Positions 1 through 9,169 of a stretch of 64,000 nucleotides of DNA are shown piece by piece. The position numbers and the translations under genes were made by a program. The notes under the pieces are model-generated. The model made no database searches and had not been told where the DNA came from. It saw only the letters and a list, made by a program, of their open reading frames with translations. The first letter of the stretch is position 1. The number at the start of each line of letters is the position of its first letter. Source of the stretch: Byssovorax sp. (lineage in GTDB: Bacteria > Myxococcota_A > Polyangia > Polyangiales > Polyangiaceae); assembly GCA_025362495.1 (NCBI GenBank), contig JANYGI010000045.1, forward strand, positions 55,484 through 119,483. Reading direction: 5' to 3'.

Positions 1-551
1 AGCAGCGGGATCTCGTCGTCGACGCCGCAGTACGTGCCGTCCTTGCGCGCGTTGGCGAGGCACCAGTTGCCGTGGATGAACGCGTAGCGCAGGCGCCCGT
101 CCGGATCGCGCGAGAGGTGCCCGTGGCTCGCGATCTCGGCGAGGTAGCGCTCGAGATCGTCCTTCAGCTTGGCGCGCGTGTCGCCGTCGTGGTGCAGGTG
201 GAGCTCGACCTCGCCGAGGCCTCGCTTCGTGAAGTCGGCGAGGATGTCGAGCCAGCGCGGTCGGTACTGCTCGCCCGGGAAGAAGAACGAGTGCTTCGGG
301 GTGCGCCCCTCGGCGTCGTGGAATTCGGACGCGAGCTTCGGGTACTCGTCGGCCCAGGTCTTCACGCGCGCGTCGGCGATCTCGTCCGAGACCTGGTTCC
401 AGAGCGGCTCCCAGTGGTCGCAGTAGCAGAAGAGCAGGTGCCGTGGACCGCTCGTGCGGGGCGCTCGTCGCGACGCGAGCACGTGGCGCGCCCACCCGCC
501 GATCCAGGCCTCCACGTGCTTGTCTTTGAGGTACGCGAGCGCGGATTTCAC
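1..551 (-). CDS. Polysaccharide deacetylase-like protein, N-terminal part (runs off left edge)
   Basis: An open frame begins at a GTG at 551 and reads leftwards off the window without a stop, giving 183 residues. It contains HLLFCYCDHWEPLW near residues 37-50, a FFFPGEQYRPRWLDIL block near 89-104 and GEVELHLHHDGDT near 112-124. Conserved His and Asp clusters of this kind resemble the (beta/alpha)-barrel polysaccharide deacetylase/glycosidase-like proteins found beside exopolysaccharide genes. The neighbouring UDP-sugar dehydrogenase and polysaccharide export lipoprotein fit that context. The family call is from motif memory and context. The active site cannot be completed because the C-terminus is missing. 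No clear Shine-Dalgarno precedes the GTG, so the start is tentative. Confidence 0.5.
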   Translation of the reverse strand, partial: MKSALAYLKDKHVEAWIGGWARHVLASRRAPRTSGPRHLLFCYCDHWEPLWNQVSDEIADARVKTWADEYPKLASEFHDAEGRTPKHSFFFPGEQYRPRWLDILADFTKRGLGEVELHLHHDGDTRAKLKDDLERYLAEIASHGHLSRDPDGRLRYAFIHGNWCLANARKDGTYCGVDDEIPL

Positions 552-662
552 GAGTCGAGACTTACCACGATGAGCCCTCGGCGCGCGACGCGGGCGCACA
601 CTTCGAGAGGACTCGGGGGCGGTGCGCGTCCGGGACGCGCCGTGTGGTAGGGTTGAGCCGGA

Positions 663-2069
663 ATGCTGGTACGGCGCGTCCTCGGGGGGCTGTCCTTCGC
701 CGCGAGCATCTCGTGGAGCGGGCTCGCCGGGGCGCAGTACTTCCACGCCGATCCGACGGTGCGCGTCACGGCCGGGTACACGTTCAACCGCATCATCCCC
801 GACGATCCGAGCTTGCCGCAGGCCGATCAGAGCAGCCCGCTCGTGTCGCTCGCGCCGTCGCTCGCGCTCTCCTACGAGACGCCGCTGGTCACGCACAAGC
901 TCACGCTCGCGGGCACGCTCGGCCTCCCGCTCTCGAGCGATTTCACCTTCAACGGGCTCCCGCCGAACTACAGCTTTCGCGGCAACTACTCCGGCGTCAT
1001 CCCGCTCGGGCCGCTCACCAAGCTCACCCTCGCGGGCGTGGCGAGCGCCGCGCCCATCAACGGCTACTCGACGCTGCAAGACCCGTCGCTCACGCCGATC
1101 GACGCGCCGCCGGCCGATCTCTCGTACAACTTCACGCTCAGCGGGACGGCGACGCTCCGGCGCGAGCTGACGGAAGACTCGAGCCTCACGTCGACGAGCA
1201 ACGTTCACTACACGTTCCCGTTCAACGTCACCCCGATCCGACCCTCGACGCTGTCGGTGAAGAACTCGCTGGCGCTCACCCGCAAGTGGACGCGCGACAC
1301 GCTCACGCTCACGGGCTCGGTGAACGTGACGCGCTTCGGCCCCAGCGAGACGCAGGGCGTGGATCCGCGCGTGCAGGTGATCAACGACCTCGTCCTGATG
1401 TGGAAGCGCCCCTTCACGGAGTCGCTCACAGGGACGCTCCGCCTCGGCGTGAGCCAGACGATCAGCCCGCAGTCGACCGTCGGGCAGGTCTGGGCGCCCA
1501 CCGGCTCGGCGACGCTGCTCTACAACCTCGAACCCGCGTCGATCACGCTCATGTACTCGTACGCCTCGGTCGTCGACGTGTACACGGCGACGACGAACCT
1601 CAACAACCAGGCCTCGCTGCGTGTGGTCATGCCGCTGTCCACGACGGGGCTCGCGCTGTCCGGCTCGGGCGGCGTCGTGCACACCGTGCCGATCGGCGAC
1701 GTCGGCGTCGGGCTGAACTCGGTCACGAGCGACGTGGGCCTCACCTATACGCCGCTCGACATCCCCAAGTTCTCGGTGAGCTTGCGCGGCGTCTACGCGC
1801 ATCAGGTCGCCATCGATAACCCGCTCACCGGCATCACCCGCGTCGGCGCGATCTTCAACGTGGCGTTTTCGTACCCGAACACCGCGAGCGTCGATGTCGC
1901 GTTGCGCGCGACGCCGTCGTTCATCCCGACCACGAATTTCGAGGGCGACGTGGCCCTCGGCCAGGAAGTCCCGGCGACCGATTTCGCGCCGCGAGCGGAC
2001 GGCCCTGCCGACGTCGCGCCGCCGGCAGCGCCGCCCGAGCCAGCGCCCCCGCCCGCGGCTGCGCCCTAG
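663..2069 (+). CDS. Predicted outer-membrane beta-barrel protein
   Basis: A 468-residue protein with a signal peptide (residues about 1-24, basic MLVRR, hydrophobic stretch, cleavage near LAGA-Q). The mature part is a long series of alternating hydrophobic/polar segments, such as LTLTGSVNVTRF and ITLMYSYASVVDVY, separated by short polar turns, as expected for a transmembrane beta-barrel. The last 30 or so residues are a Pro/Ala tail rather than a terminal aromatic strand. No conserved enzymatic motif is visible. It lies next to polysaccharide genes that include a short OPX lipoprotein, so a role as the barrel partner in polysaccharide export is plausible but inferred. It could equally be an unrelated barrel of unknown function. 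Confidence 0.7.
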   Translation: MLVRRVLGGLSFAASISWSGLAGAQYFHADPTVRVTAGYTFNRIIPDDPSLPQADQSSPLVSLAPSLALSYETPLVTHKLTLAGTLGLPLSSDFTFNGLPPNYSFRGNYSGVIPLGPLTKLTLAGVASAAPINGYSTLQDPSLTPIDAPPADLSYNFTLSGTATLRRELTEDSSLTSTSNVHYTFPFNVTPIRPSTLSVKNSLALTRKWTRDTLTLTGSVNVTRFGPSETQGVDPRVQVINDLVLMWKRPFTESLTGTLRLGVSQTISPQSTVGQVWAPTGSATLLYNLEPASITLMYSYASVVDVYTATTNLNNQASLRVVMPLSTTGLALSGSGGVVHTVPIGDVGVGLNSVTSDVGLTYTPLDIPKFSVSLRGVYAHQVAIDNPLTGITRVGAIFNVAFSYPNTASVDVALRATPSFIPTTNFEGDVALGQEVPATDFAPRADGPADVAPPAAPPEPAPPPAAAP

Positions 2070-2085
2070 CGATCGCGCCGCGGCG

Positions 2086-3858
2086 TCAGCGCCGACGAAC
2101 GAGCAGGAACGCGCGATCGTCCTCGGGGAGCTGATCGCCGCGGAACGCTTCGAGGAGCTGGCGCAGGCCCACCGAGATCGCGCTCACGCCTCGCGGACCG
2201 TCTTTCATGCAGATGCGCAGGAACCCTTCGCCGAGGCGCTCTTGCCCGAGCATGTCTTTCGAGGTGTTGCGCAGCTCGGTCAGGCCGTCGGTGTAGAGCA
2301 GCAGCACGTCGCCCGGGGCCAGCGTGCCGCGCTGCGACTCCATCGTCGTGATCGCGACGCCGAGCGCCGGGTTCACCGCGGACTGCAGGAACCGCAGCGC
2401 GCCCGAGCTGCTCACAGCGATCGGTGGCGGGTGCCCGGCGTTCACGCACTCCGTCTCGCCCGTCACCGGATCGACGGCGATCGCCACCATCGTCACGAAC
2501 GAGTGCGCGGGGAGCCACTCGCACAGGTGCTTGTTCACCCGCTCCATCAGCTCGGGGAGGCTGCGGCCGCCGTCGGTCGTGGCGCGGACCATGGTGTGCA
2601 CGCTCGACGTCACCAGCGCGGCCTGGAGGCCCTTGCCGCACACGTCGGCCACGGCGAAGAGCATCCGCCCGTCGGGCATCGGCACCACGTCGACGTAATC
2701 GCCGCCGACCCACTTGCAGGGCTCGAAGGCGATCGCGACGTCGAACCCCGGGAAATCGTGCTTTTTCGGCACGAGGCCGCGCTGGATCTGGCGGGCCGTG
2801 TCGAGCTCGCGCTCGATCGCCGCGTGGGCCTGCGCGTGCCGCCGGGCCATCCACGCGGACTCGCTCTGCTGGTACACCTCGGCCGCGAGGGCGATCAGGC
2901 TCAGCCACTCGACGCTGCCGAGGTCGGGCGGCAGCGTGACGTACAGGACGTCCATCTCGTCGTCCTGGAGCGCCAGCGGGCAGGCCACGACCCAGAGGGC
3001 CATCACGTCGCGCGACATCGTCAGCTCGACCGAGGGCGGGCCATTGGGGCCGGGGCTCGCGAGGTTGCCCGCGAGCACGGGCTCGCGCGTCTCCTGCAGC
3101 TTGCCGAGCACGCGACGCGAGATGTACGGGTTCCCGTCGGCCTGGTGCGACGACGGCCGGAAGGGCCGTGACAGCATCGTCGGCGTCCCCGCGCGGATGC
3201 GCAGCGCCACGGCGAGGCTGGCCCGAAACTCTTTGCCGATCATCAGGTGACAGAGCTGCGCGAGCCGCTCCTGCGGATCCTCGACGCTGATCAGCCGGCG
3301 GCTGAACTCCATCAGGTTGCGCAGGTGCTCCGCGGCGATCCGCGGAGGATCGAAGTCCATCAACGTGCGGATCGCGGTGGGCTTGTCGTCGTCGAGCGCG
3401 ATGGCGCCGCGGGGAGAGCGGTTCTCGACCTTGGGCTCGAGGAAGAAGCTCACCATGAAGTCGCCGATGGCGATCTTGTCCGACGGCTGAAGCACCTTCT
3501 CGGTGACGGGCTCGTCGTTGACGAGGGTGCCGTTGGTGCTCCCGAGATCGCGGATCCACCAGCGACCGAAGGGATCGCAGAACATCTCGGCGTGGCGGCG
3601 CGAGACGGTGTGGTGGTCGAGGAGGAGCTGAACGCCCGGGACGCGCCCGATCACCACGTGCGATTCGGACAGGAGGCGACGCGAGACGCTCCCGCCGTTG
3701 AGCCGGATCTCGAGGTACCCCTTCCACGGCGAGCTCGAAGGCACGGGCGTCCCCGCCGAATCCGACTCGGTCGATACGCGGCTTCCCGCAGTCGGCGTCA
3801 GGGCGGAATCACCCGGAAGCCGGCCTGAAGTCGCGGGAATGGTGCGCGTGCTCGACAT
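2086..3858 (-). CDS. FHA-GAF-SpoIIE PP2C-type protein phosphatase
   Basis: A 590-residue cytoplasmic signalling protein. Residues about 50-140 form an FHA phosphothreonine-binding domain (VIGRVPG at 69-75, TVSRRHAEMF at 84-93, DLGSTNGTLV at 104-113). Residues about 175-325 look like a GAF-type sensor. A helix with ARQIQRGLVP at 355-364 leads into a SpoIIE/RsbU PP2C domain to the end. Metal-binding acidic residues are visible in WVGGDYVD (383-390), VADVCGKG (403-410), LYTDGL (521-526) and PEDDRAF (578-584). Such proteins dephosphorylate anti-sigma antagonists or partners of Ser/Thr kinases; the FHA domain suggests docking to a phosphorylated protein. The partner cannot be read from sequence, although a Ser/Thr kinase is encoded 10 kb away. 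Confidence 0.9.
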   Translation of the reverse strand: MSSTRTIPATSGRLPGDSALTPTAGSRVSTESDSAGTPVPSSSPWKGYLEIRLNGGSVSRRLLSESHVVIGRVPGVQLLLDHHTVSRRHAEMFCDPFGRWWIRDLGSTNGTLVNDEPVTEKVLQPSDKIAIGDFMVSFFLEPKVENRSPRGAIALDDDKPTAIRTLMDFDPPRIAAEHLRNLMEFSRRLISVEDPQERLAQLCHLMIGKEFRASLAVALRIRAGTPTMLSRPFRPSSHQADGNPYISRRVLGKLQETREPVLAGNLASPGPNGPPSVELTMSRDVMALWVVACPLALQDDEMDVLYVTLPPDLGSVEWLSLIALAAEVYQQSESAWMARRHAQAHAAIERELDTARQIQRGLVPKKHDFPGFDVAIAFEPCKWVGGDYVDVVPMPDGRMLFAVADVCGKGLQAALVTSSVHTMVRATTDGGRSLPELMERVNKHLCEWLPAHSFVTMVAIAVDPVTGETECVNAGHPPPIAVSSSGALRFLQSAVNPALGVAITTMESQRGTLAPGDVLLLYTDGLTELRNTSKDMLGQERLGEGFLRICMKDGPRGVSAISVGLRQLLEAFRGDQLPEDDRAFLLVRRR

Positions 3859-4085
3859 CGGCGAAGAGTCCTCGAGAGCCCTGAGGGGCGAAGCATGATC
3901 GGGGGATGACGTGCTCGCGTCAACGAAACCCCTGGCCGCAGGCTCGGGATATTTACACCACCCACGCCCGTCGTCGACCGGCCTCGTAGCCCTGCGTCAG
4001 CGCTCGCCCAGGCCTCTATTGCAGGGTTGCAAGGATCTGGTCGCCGGATCCCGACACGCCCACGACAGAGTGCCGTCGAGCGACG

Positions 4086-5414
4086 TCAAGCCTTCACGAC
4101 ATTCGACCGCGGCTCGCGATAGATGCCCCGCGTGTCGATCACGAGCGAGGCGTGCGCGGCCACGAGCGCGTAGTCGACGGCCGTGTGATCGGTGACGATC
4201 ACCACCGCGTCCTGCGCGGCGAGCAGCTCCGGAGTCAGCGCTTGCGACGCCATCTCGAGCAGGTGCGGCCAGTTGCGCATCCGCGGCGCCTTCGGCACGT
4301 GGGGATCGTGGTAGCCGATGTTCGCGCCGAGCTTCTGGATCAGCTCGATCAGCTCGAACGCGGGGCTCTCGCGCGGATCGTCGATGTCTTTCTTGTAGGC
4401 CAGGCCGAGGATCAGCACCTTCGATCCCTTCACGGCCTTGCCGCGATCGTTGAGCGCGAGCAGCAGCTTCTGCACGACGAAGTGCGGCATCTCGACGTTC
4501 ACCTCGCCCGCGAGCTCGATGAACTTCGTCGAGCGCCCGAACTCGCGCGCCTTCCACGCGAGGTAGAACGGATCGAGCGGGATGCAGTGCCCGCCCCAGC
4601 CCGGGCCCGGGTTGAAGCGCATGAAGCCAAAAGGCTTCGTGGAGGCCGCGTCGAGCACCTCCCACACGTCGATCCCCATCGCGTCGTAGACGACCTTGAG
4701 CTCGTTCACGAGGGCGATGTTGACGGCGCGGAAGATGTTCTCGGTGAGCTTCGCGGCCTCGGCGGCGCGCGCCGACGAGACGCGCACCGTGCTGCTGATC
4801 GCCTGCTGGTAGAGGGCCTCGGCGAGATCGCCCGAGTCCTGATCGAAGCCGCCGACGACCTTCGGAATGTTGGCCGTCTTGTAGGTCGGGTTGCCCGGAT
4901 CCTCGCGCTCGGGCGAGAACGCCAGGTAGAAATCCTTGCCGGCGACGAGACCCGTCTTCTCGAGGATCCCGCGCACCAGCTCGTCGGTCGTGCCGGGGTA
5001 CGTCGTCGACTCGAGCACGACGAGCTGCCCCTTGCGCAGGCGCTCTTTCACGGCGCGCGTCGTGTCGACGACGTAGCTCATGTCGGGCTCGCGCTGCGGC
5101 GTCAGCGGCGTGGGCACGCAGATCAAGATCGCGTCGGCCTCGGTCAGGCGCGCGAAGTCGGTCGTCGCCTTCAGCGTGCCGGCCTTCGCCGCGGCGGCCA
5201 CGCGTGCGCCGTCGAGGTGCTTGATGTAGCTCTCGCCGTTGTCGAGCGCGGTGACCTTCTTCGGATCGACGTCGAAGCCGAGGACCTTGAAGCCCTTCTC
5301 GGCGAAGGTGAGCCCGAGGGGCAGGCCGACATAGCCGAGCCCGATGATCCCGATGACCGCCTCTTTCGCGTGGATTCGAGAGAGAAAGCGGGCCTTGTCT
5401 GCGTCGTTCGACAT
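4086..5414 (-). CDS. UDP-sugar 6-dehydrogenase (UDP-GlcNAc/ManNAc type)
   Basis: A 442-residue NAD-dependent nucleotide-sugar dehydrogenase that oxidises C6 of a UDP-hexose in two steps to a UDP-uronate for polysaccharide synthesis. The N-terminal Rossmann motif is GIIGLGYVGLPLG (22-34). VVLESTTYPGTTDELV (132-147) and FSPEREDPG (166-174) are family motifs. The catalytic cysteine is C277 in GWGGHCIPLDP. The FSPER and HCIPLDPFYL blocks are more like WbpA/WecC/TviB enzymes acting on UDP-N-acetyl sugars than Ugd acting on UDP-glucose, but substrate is not proven. It lies 41 bp downstream of the OPX export lipoprotein on the same strand, so the two are probably co-transcribed. Confidence 0.93.
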   Translation of the reverse strand: MSNDADKARFLSRIHAKEAVIGIIGLGYVGLPLGLTFAEKGFKVLGFDVDPKKVTALDNGESYIKHLDGARVAAAAKAGTLKATTDFARLTEADAILICVPTPLTPQREPDMSYVVDTTRAVKERLRKGQLVVLESTTYPGTTDELVRGILEKTGLVAGKDFYLAFSPEREDPGNPTYKTANIPKVVGGFDQDSGDLAEALYQQAISSTVRVSSARAAEAAKLTENIFRAVNIALVNELKVVYDAMGIDVWEVLDAASTKPFGFMRFNPGPGWGGHCIPLDPFYLAWKAREFGRSTKFIELAGEVNVEMPHFVVQKLLLALNDRGKAVKGSKVLILGLAYKKDIDDPRESPAFELIELIQKLGANIGYHDPHVPKAPRMRNWPHLLEMASQALTPELLAAQDAVVIVTDHTAVDYALVAAHASLVIDTRGIYREPRSNVVKA

Positions 5415-5455
5415 GATTGCGGGTTCCAGGTTTCAGGGGGCCTGACGGCCGAGAG

Positions 5456-6055
5456 TCACTGCACGACCACGCTGTCGCCGGGCACGATCGCGACGTCCAT
5501 GTCGGGGCGCTTGCCCCCCATGATCGCCTTGAAGCTGACCGGGATCTCGCGGATGTGGCCTTCCTTGTCGGCGCGGTAGATCACGATCTGATCGCCGGCG
5601 AACTTGTTGGGACCGCCGGCCATCGCCACCGCCTCGGAGATGGTGACGTAGTACTTCTGCGAGAACGATCCCGACTTGTTGACCTGGCCCGACACGATGA
5701 ACCGGTAACTGTTGAACCCGGCGACCGTGACATTCACGGTGGCCTCTTTCACGAACTCGCTGAAGCGCTTTTTCAGGTCTTCGCGCACCTGGCTCGGCGT
5801 CTTGCCCGCGACGACCACGTCGCCCACGAGGGGGATCGTCACGACGCCGTCGGGCCGCACGGTGGCGCCCCCGAGCGACAGATCCGGCGATTTGTAGACC
5901 TGGATCGAGATCACGTCCGTCACCCCGATCACGTACTCGTGCTTCCGGGGGTCGTACTCTTTTCCGTAGGCGTACGTCTCGTAGATGCTCGGTCCGCACG
6001 CCGAGAGCGCGAGCGAGCCAAGCAAAACGAGCAACGCCGGAACGACCTTTTTCAC
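5456..6055 (-). CDS. Short polysaccharide export (OPX/Wza-family) lipoprotein
   Basis: A 199-residue OPX protein starting at GTG 6055, chosen because GGGAG lies six bases upstream and because it puts the signal peptide at the N-terminus; an in-frame ATG at 6112 would add 19 Arg/Ala-rich residues before the signal. Residues 1-20 form a lipoprotein signal ending in LALSAC, with C20 as the lipidated residue. A PES domain follows (YVIGVTDVISIQVYKSPDLS, then VRPDGVVTIPLVGDVVVAGKT) and then an SLBB-like domain. The chain stops right after PGDSVVVQ. It therefore lacks the C-terminal amphipathic helix with which Wza spans the outer membrane. It likely forms a periplasmic conduit and needs a separate outer-membrane pore. 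Confidence 0.9.
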   Translation of the reverse strand: MKKVVPALLVLLGSLALSACGPSIYETYAYGKEYDPRKHEYVIGVTDVISIQVYKSPDLSLGGATVRPDGVVTIPLVGDVVVAGKTPSQVREDLKKRFSEFVKEATVNVTVAGFNSYRFIVSGQVNKSGSFSQKYYVTISEAVAMAGGPNKFAGDQIVIYRADKEGHIREIPVSFKAIMGGKRPDMDVAIVPGDSVVVQ

Positions 6056-6125
6056 CTTGAGCTCCCGCCTGTTGGCGCGACGAGCCGCCGTCGCGCGCGC
6101 AGCATACACCACCGCCGCGCGCCGC

Positions 6126-6734
6126 TTATCCGGCCGGATCGAGGATCTGCCCGTCGGTGACGATCAGCGACACCGTGGCGTCGCCCGGCGTCTCGGGGAC
6201 CTCGGCCACGAGCTGGAAATCGAAGGCCACGCCGACGCTCCGTGCGGGCGGCGCGAAGCGAGGGAGCGTCCGATCGTAGAAGCCGGCGCCGTACCCGATC
6301 CGGTGCCCGCGCCCGTCGATCTGCAGCGCCGGGACGATGATCACGTCGAGCTCCGTCGCCTCCTCGGCCTCGGGTGCGGGCTCGCAGAAGCCGAGGCCGC
6401 GCTCTTCCATCGCCGCGGGGCCTTCGACGAAGCGGAACGTCATCACGCGCGTATCGGGATCGATCGACGGGTACGCGACGCGGACGCCGCGGGCGCGCAG
6501 GCGATCACCGAGCGCCGTCAGATCCACCTCGTTCCAACCCTCGATCGGGTGGAACAGCGCCACGCTCTTCGCGGCCACGACGAAGTCGATACCCTCGATC
6601 CGTTCGGCAATTCGAGCCGATCGCGCGAGGGCGGCGTCCCGCGGGATCGCGTTACGCAGGGCCCGCGCGCGCTTCCGCAGGGCGGCCTTCGCGCGGTAAC
6701 GGAGCTCCATCTCGACGTCGGAATCGATGTCCAT
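6126..6734 (-). CDS. 5-formyltetrahydrofolate cyclo-ligase
   Basis: A 202-residue enzyme of the MTHFS/YgfA family, which converts 5-formyl-THF to 5,10-methenyl-THF with ATP. Visible family features are the basic N-terminal helix (RAKAALRKRARALRNAI), VALFHPIEGWNEVD, the long central FRFVEG segment, and the C-terminal nucleotide-binding block RIGYGAGFYDRTL with LIVTDGQIL close to the end. The start at ATG 6734 keeps the basic helix; 6773 and 6710 are alternatives and none has a strong ribosome-binding site. In many bacteria this gene is linked to 6S RNA (ssrS); I found no convincing 6S-like RNA in the flanks here. It is a housekeeping one-carbon gene without functional link to its neighbours. 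Confidence 0.93.
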   Translation of the reverse strand: MDIDSDVEMELRYRAKAALRKRARALRNAIPRDAALARSARIAERIEGIDFVVAAKSVALFHPIEGWNEVDLTALGDRLRARGVRVAYPSIDPDTRVMTFRFVEGPAAMEERGLGFCEPAPEAEEATELDVIIVPALQIDGRGHRIGYGAGFYDRTLPRFAPPARSVGVAFDFQLVAEVPETPGDATVSLIVTDGQILDPAG

Positions 6735-6869
6735 CGGCCGGCGCACGCTAGCCGACGCCCCCGCCCGACGCACGCGCCCCGGTCGATCCCGCGATCTTCA
6801 CGACGGAATCCGGCCCGGCCTGAAAATCCAGGGCCCGTCCGTCGTGGTCATGGTACCAGCGAAAAGACT

Positions 6870-7697
6870 ATGAAAGCTTGCGCCATCATCCCGGCGTACG
6901 ACGCCGAGCGGACGGTGGGTGATGTGATCCGCGCCCTGCTCGAGCGCTGGCCGCACGCCGACAGAACCCCGTCGTCGATCCTCGTCGTCGACGACGGATC
7001 GCACGATCACACGGCGAAAGTGGCCCGCGAGGCCGGAGCCCGGGTGATCGTCCACCTCGAAAACCAGGGCAAGGGCGCCGCCCTTCGCACCGGCATGGCC
7101 GCCGCGCTCCGCGCCGGATTCGACGTCGCGGTCACCGTCGACGCCGACGGCCAGCACCCTGCCGATGAGGCGGTGCGCCTCCTCGACGCGTGCAACGACG
7201 TCAACGCTGTGGTCCTCGGTACTCGCGATCTCGACGGCGCCGGCGCCCCGCGCGCCAACCGCATCTCCAACCGCATCTCCAATTTCTTCCTCTCGCTCTT
7301 CGCGGGGCGCCCGCTGCTCGACACGCAGTGCGGCCTGCGTCGCTACCCGCTCGCGCGCACGCTCGAGCTCGGAGGCCTCGGCGAGGGCTACGCGTTCGAG
7401 GCGGAGATCATCCTCCGCGCCGTCGCCGCGGGGCTCCCGGTCGTCGAGGTCCCCATCCACGTGATCTACCCGCCCGAGCACGAGCGCGTGACCCACTTCC
7501 ACAGCGTCCGCGATCCCGCCCGGATCATCGCGCGCGTCGTGCAGACGCTGGTGATCACGCGGGGCATGCGCCACGCGCCCCCGGTCACCCTCGCGCCCGA
7601 GGCCGACGCCGTCGAGCCGGCGATCGAAATCGCCCCCAAATCACGCCCAGATCGCGATCGCACCTCGGCCTCTCCGCCGAGCGCGAGCCCGTCCTGA
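6870..7697 (+). CDS. Glycosyltransferase family 2, dolichol-phosphate mannosyltransferase-like
   Basis: A 275-residue GT2 enzyme. From ATG 6870 it begins immediately with the GT-A fold: MKACAIIPAYDAERTVGDVI, then VVDDGSHDHT, GKGAALRTGM and the metal-binding TVDADGQH (DxD-like). GDP/UDP-sugar transfer to a polyprenyl phosphate or glycolipid is the usual activity of this DPM1/DPG-synthase branch. No transmembrane segment is seen; the last 45 residues are Pro/Ser/Asp-rich. The downstream C45 hydrolase gene would begin about 15 bases after this stop and the LolA-like gene overlaps that one, so the three may form an operon. Upstream the gene is divergent from the cyclo-ligase across 135 bp. Confidence 0.85.
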   Translation: MKACAIIPAYDAERTVGDVIRALLERWPHADRTPSSILVVDDGSHDHTAKVAREAGARVIVHLENQGKGAALRTGMAAALRAGFDVAVTVDADGQHPADEAVRLLDACNDVNAVVLGTRDLDGAGAPRANRISNRISNFFLSLFAGRPLLDTQCGLRRYPLARTLELGGLGEGYAFEAEIILRAVAAGLPVVEVPIHVIYPPEHERVTHFHSVRDPARIIARVVQTLVITRGMRHAPPVTLAPEADAVEPAIEIAPKSRPDRDRTSASPPSASPS

Positions 7698-7711
7698 CCG
7701 CCGGGCGTCCC

Positions 7712-9169
7712 TTGGCCCTCCCTCGCTGGATCGCCCGTCGCCCGAAGAAGATCGCCGCCCTCGCGGTGCTCCTGTTCGGGCCGCTGACAGCCCACGTCGG
7801 CGTCGCCCTCACGACGGGAATGAAGGCGCCCGCGATCTCCACCCTGGCCGGCGAGGCCGTGAAATCGCCTGCGGATCCCGATCTGCGCGTGCTCGACCAA
7901 TCGTACGCGCGCCACCGCGGCAAGATCCTCGAAGTGCGCCTGGCGGGCTCGCCCGAGAAGATCGGCCACGATCACGGGCGCCTGCTCTACCCCGAGATGG
8001 TCGAGAACGAGGCCACGCTCTACGCCCAGTTCAACCATTACGTGCCCATCCCACCGGCGCGCTGGCTGCTCATGGACATCTCGCGCCTCCAGTTTCGCGG
8101 CGTCGATCAGCGCATGCCGTCCGACCGCCGCCGCGAGATCGCCGCCCAGGCGCAGGCGTTCTCGCCCGATCCCTACGAAGGCATCCTGCCCACCTACCAG
8201 CGCCTGGTCTTCCTCCAGTCGCTCTACGACATCGCGCTCTCGTTCGAGCACTCGCCGCTCCTCGGCTGCACGAGCTTCGCCCTCACCGGCGACGCCGCGC
8301 AGGACGGTCACGTGATCCTCGCGCGCAATTTCGACTTCGAAGCAGGACCGATTTTCGACGAGAAAAAGGCTGTATTTCTCATCCGCGAGGAGGGCAAGAT
8401 CCCCTACGCCTCGGTGGCCTGGCCGGGCCTCGTCGGCACCGTCACGGGCATGAACGCCGAGGGCCTCGCGCTCGTGGTGCACGGCGGCCGCGCGCGCGAG
8501 CCGCGCCCCGAAGGCGAGCCCGTCGTCCACACGATGCGCGAGCTCCTCGGTCGCGCCCACTCGACAAAAGAAGCCCTGGCGATCCTCGCGGCCACGCCGC
8601 CGATGGTCTCGCACATGGTGATGCTCGCCGACTCGTCGGGCGACGTGGCCATCGCCGAGCGCGCCCCGGGCGAGCCGCTCTTCGTCCGCCGTGCCCCGGC
8701 CGGCGCGACGAAGGTGCCGCTCACCAACCATTTCGAGGGCCCGTTCGCGACTGATCCGGCCAACGTCCGCATCGAGACCGTCACCTCGACGCGCCCGCGA
8801 AGAATTCGCCTCGACGAGCTTTTATCGAATCTCCCGCGGGGGGCGTCCGTCGAAGAAATCGTGTCCGTGCTCCGCGACAAGAAGGCCATAGGCGGCGGCG
8901 ACGCCCCGCTCGGTGACCGCAAGACGCTCGACGCCCTCATCGCCACCCACTCGGTCGTCATGGACACCACGGCCCGAGCCATCTGGGTGAGCGAAGGCCC
9001 GCACCTCGCTGGCCGTTACCTCCGCTTCGACCTCGCCCGGCTGCTCTCACCGGCCTTCACCCCGAAGTCCGACGATCCGATCGCTACCCTCCCCGAAGAC
9101 GACATCATGAAAGACGGCCGCTACGAAGCCTGGGTCCGCAAAGGCTCCTCGCACAAGGGAGAGCAGTGA
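7712..9169 (+). CDS. C45-family autoproteolytic acyltransferase/hydrolase with N-terminal membrane anchor
   Basis: A 485-residue protein resembling the acyl-CoA:6-aminopenicillanate acyltransferase (peptidase C45, Ntn-hydrolase) family. The key motif is LLGCTSFALTGD, with C186 the likely processed nucleophile, followed by HVILARNFDFEAG and GTVTGMNAEGLALVVHGG, all typical of C45/choloylglycine-like Ntn enzymes. TTG 7712 is chosen because it includes a hydrophobic anchor (residues about 14-36, AALAVLLFGPLTAHVGVALT) and sits just after the previous stop; ATG 7820 would remove the anchor. The stop overlaps the next start as TGATG. Substrate unknown: an amide or lipid in the envelope is a reasonable inference. 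Confidence 0.85.
   Translation: MALPRWIARRPKKIAALAVLLFGPLTAHVGVALTTGMKAPAISTLAGEAVKSPADPDLRVLDQSYARHRGKILEVRLAGSPEKIGHDHGRLLYPEMVENEATLYAQFNHYVPIPPARWLLMDISRLQFRGVDQRMPSDRRREIAAQAQAFSPDPYEGILPTYQRLVFLQSLYDIALSFEHSPLLGCTSFALTGDAAQDGHVILARNFDFEAGPIFDEKKAVFLIREEGKIPYASVAWPGLVGTVTGMNAEGLALVVHGGRAREPRPEGEPVVHTMRELLGRAHSTKEALAILAATPPMVSHMVMLADSSGDVAIAERAPGEPLFVRRAPAGATKVPLTNHFEGPFATDPANVRIETVTSTRPRRIRLDELLSNLPRGASVEEIVSVLRDKKAIGGGDAPLGDRKTLDALIATHSVVMDTTARAIWVSEGPHLAGRYLRFDLARLLSPAFTPKSDDPIATLPEDDIMKDGRYEAWVRKGSSHKGEQ

Noticed and set aside
6735..6869. 6S RNA gene, often linked to the cyclo-ligase gene
   Set aside because: The 135-bp gap is too short and I see no long rod-like fold with a central bubble.
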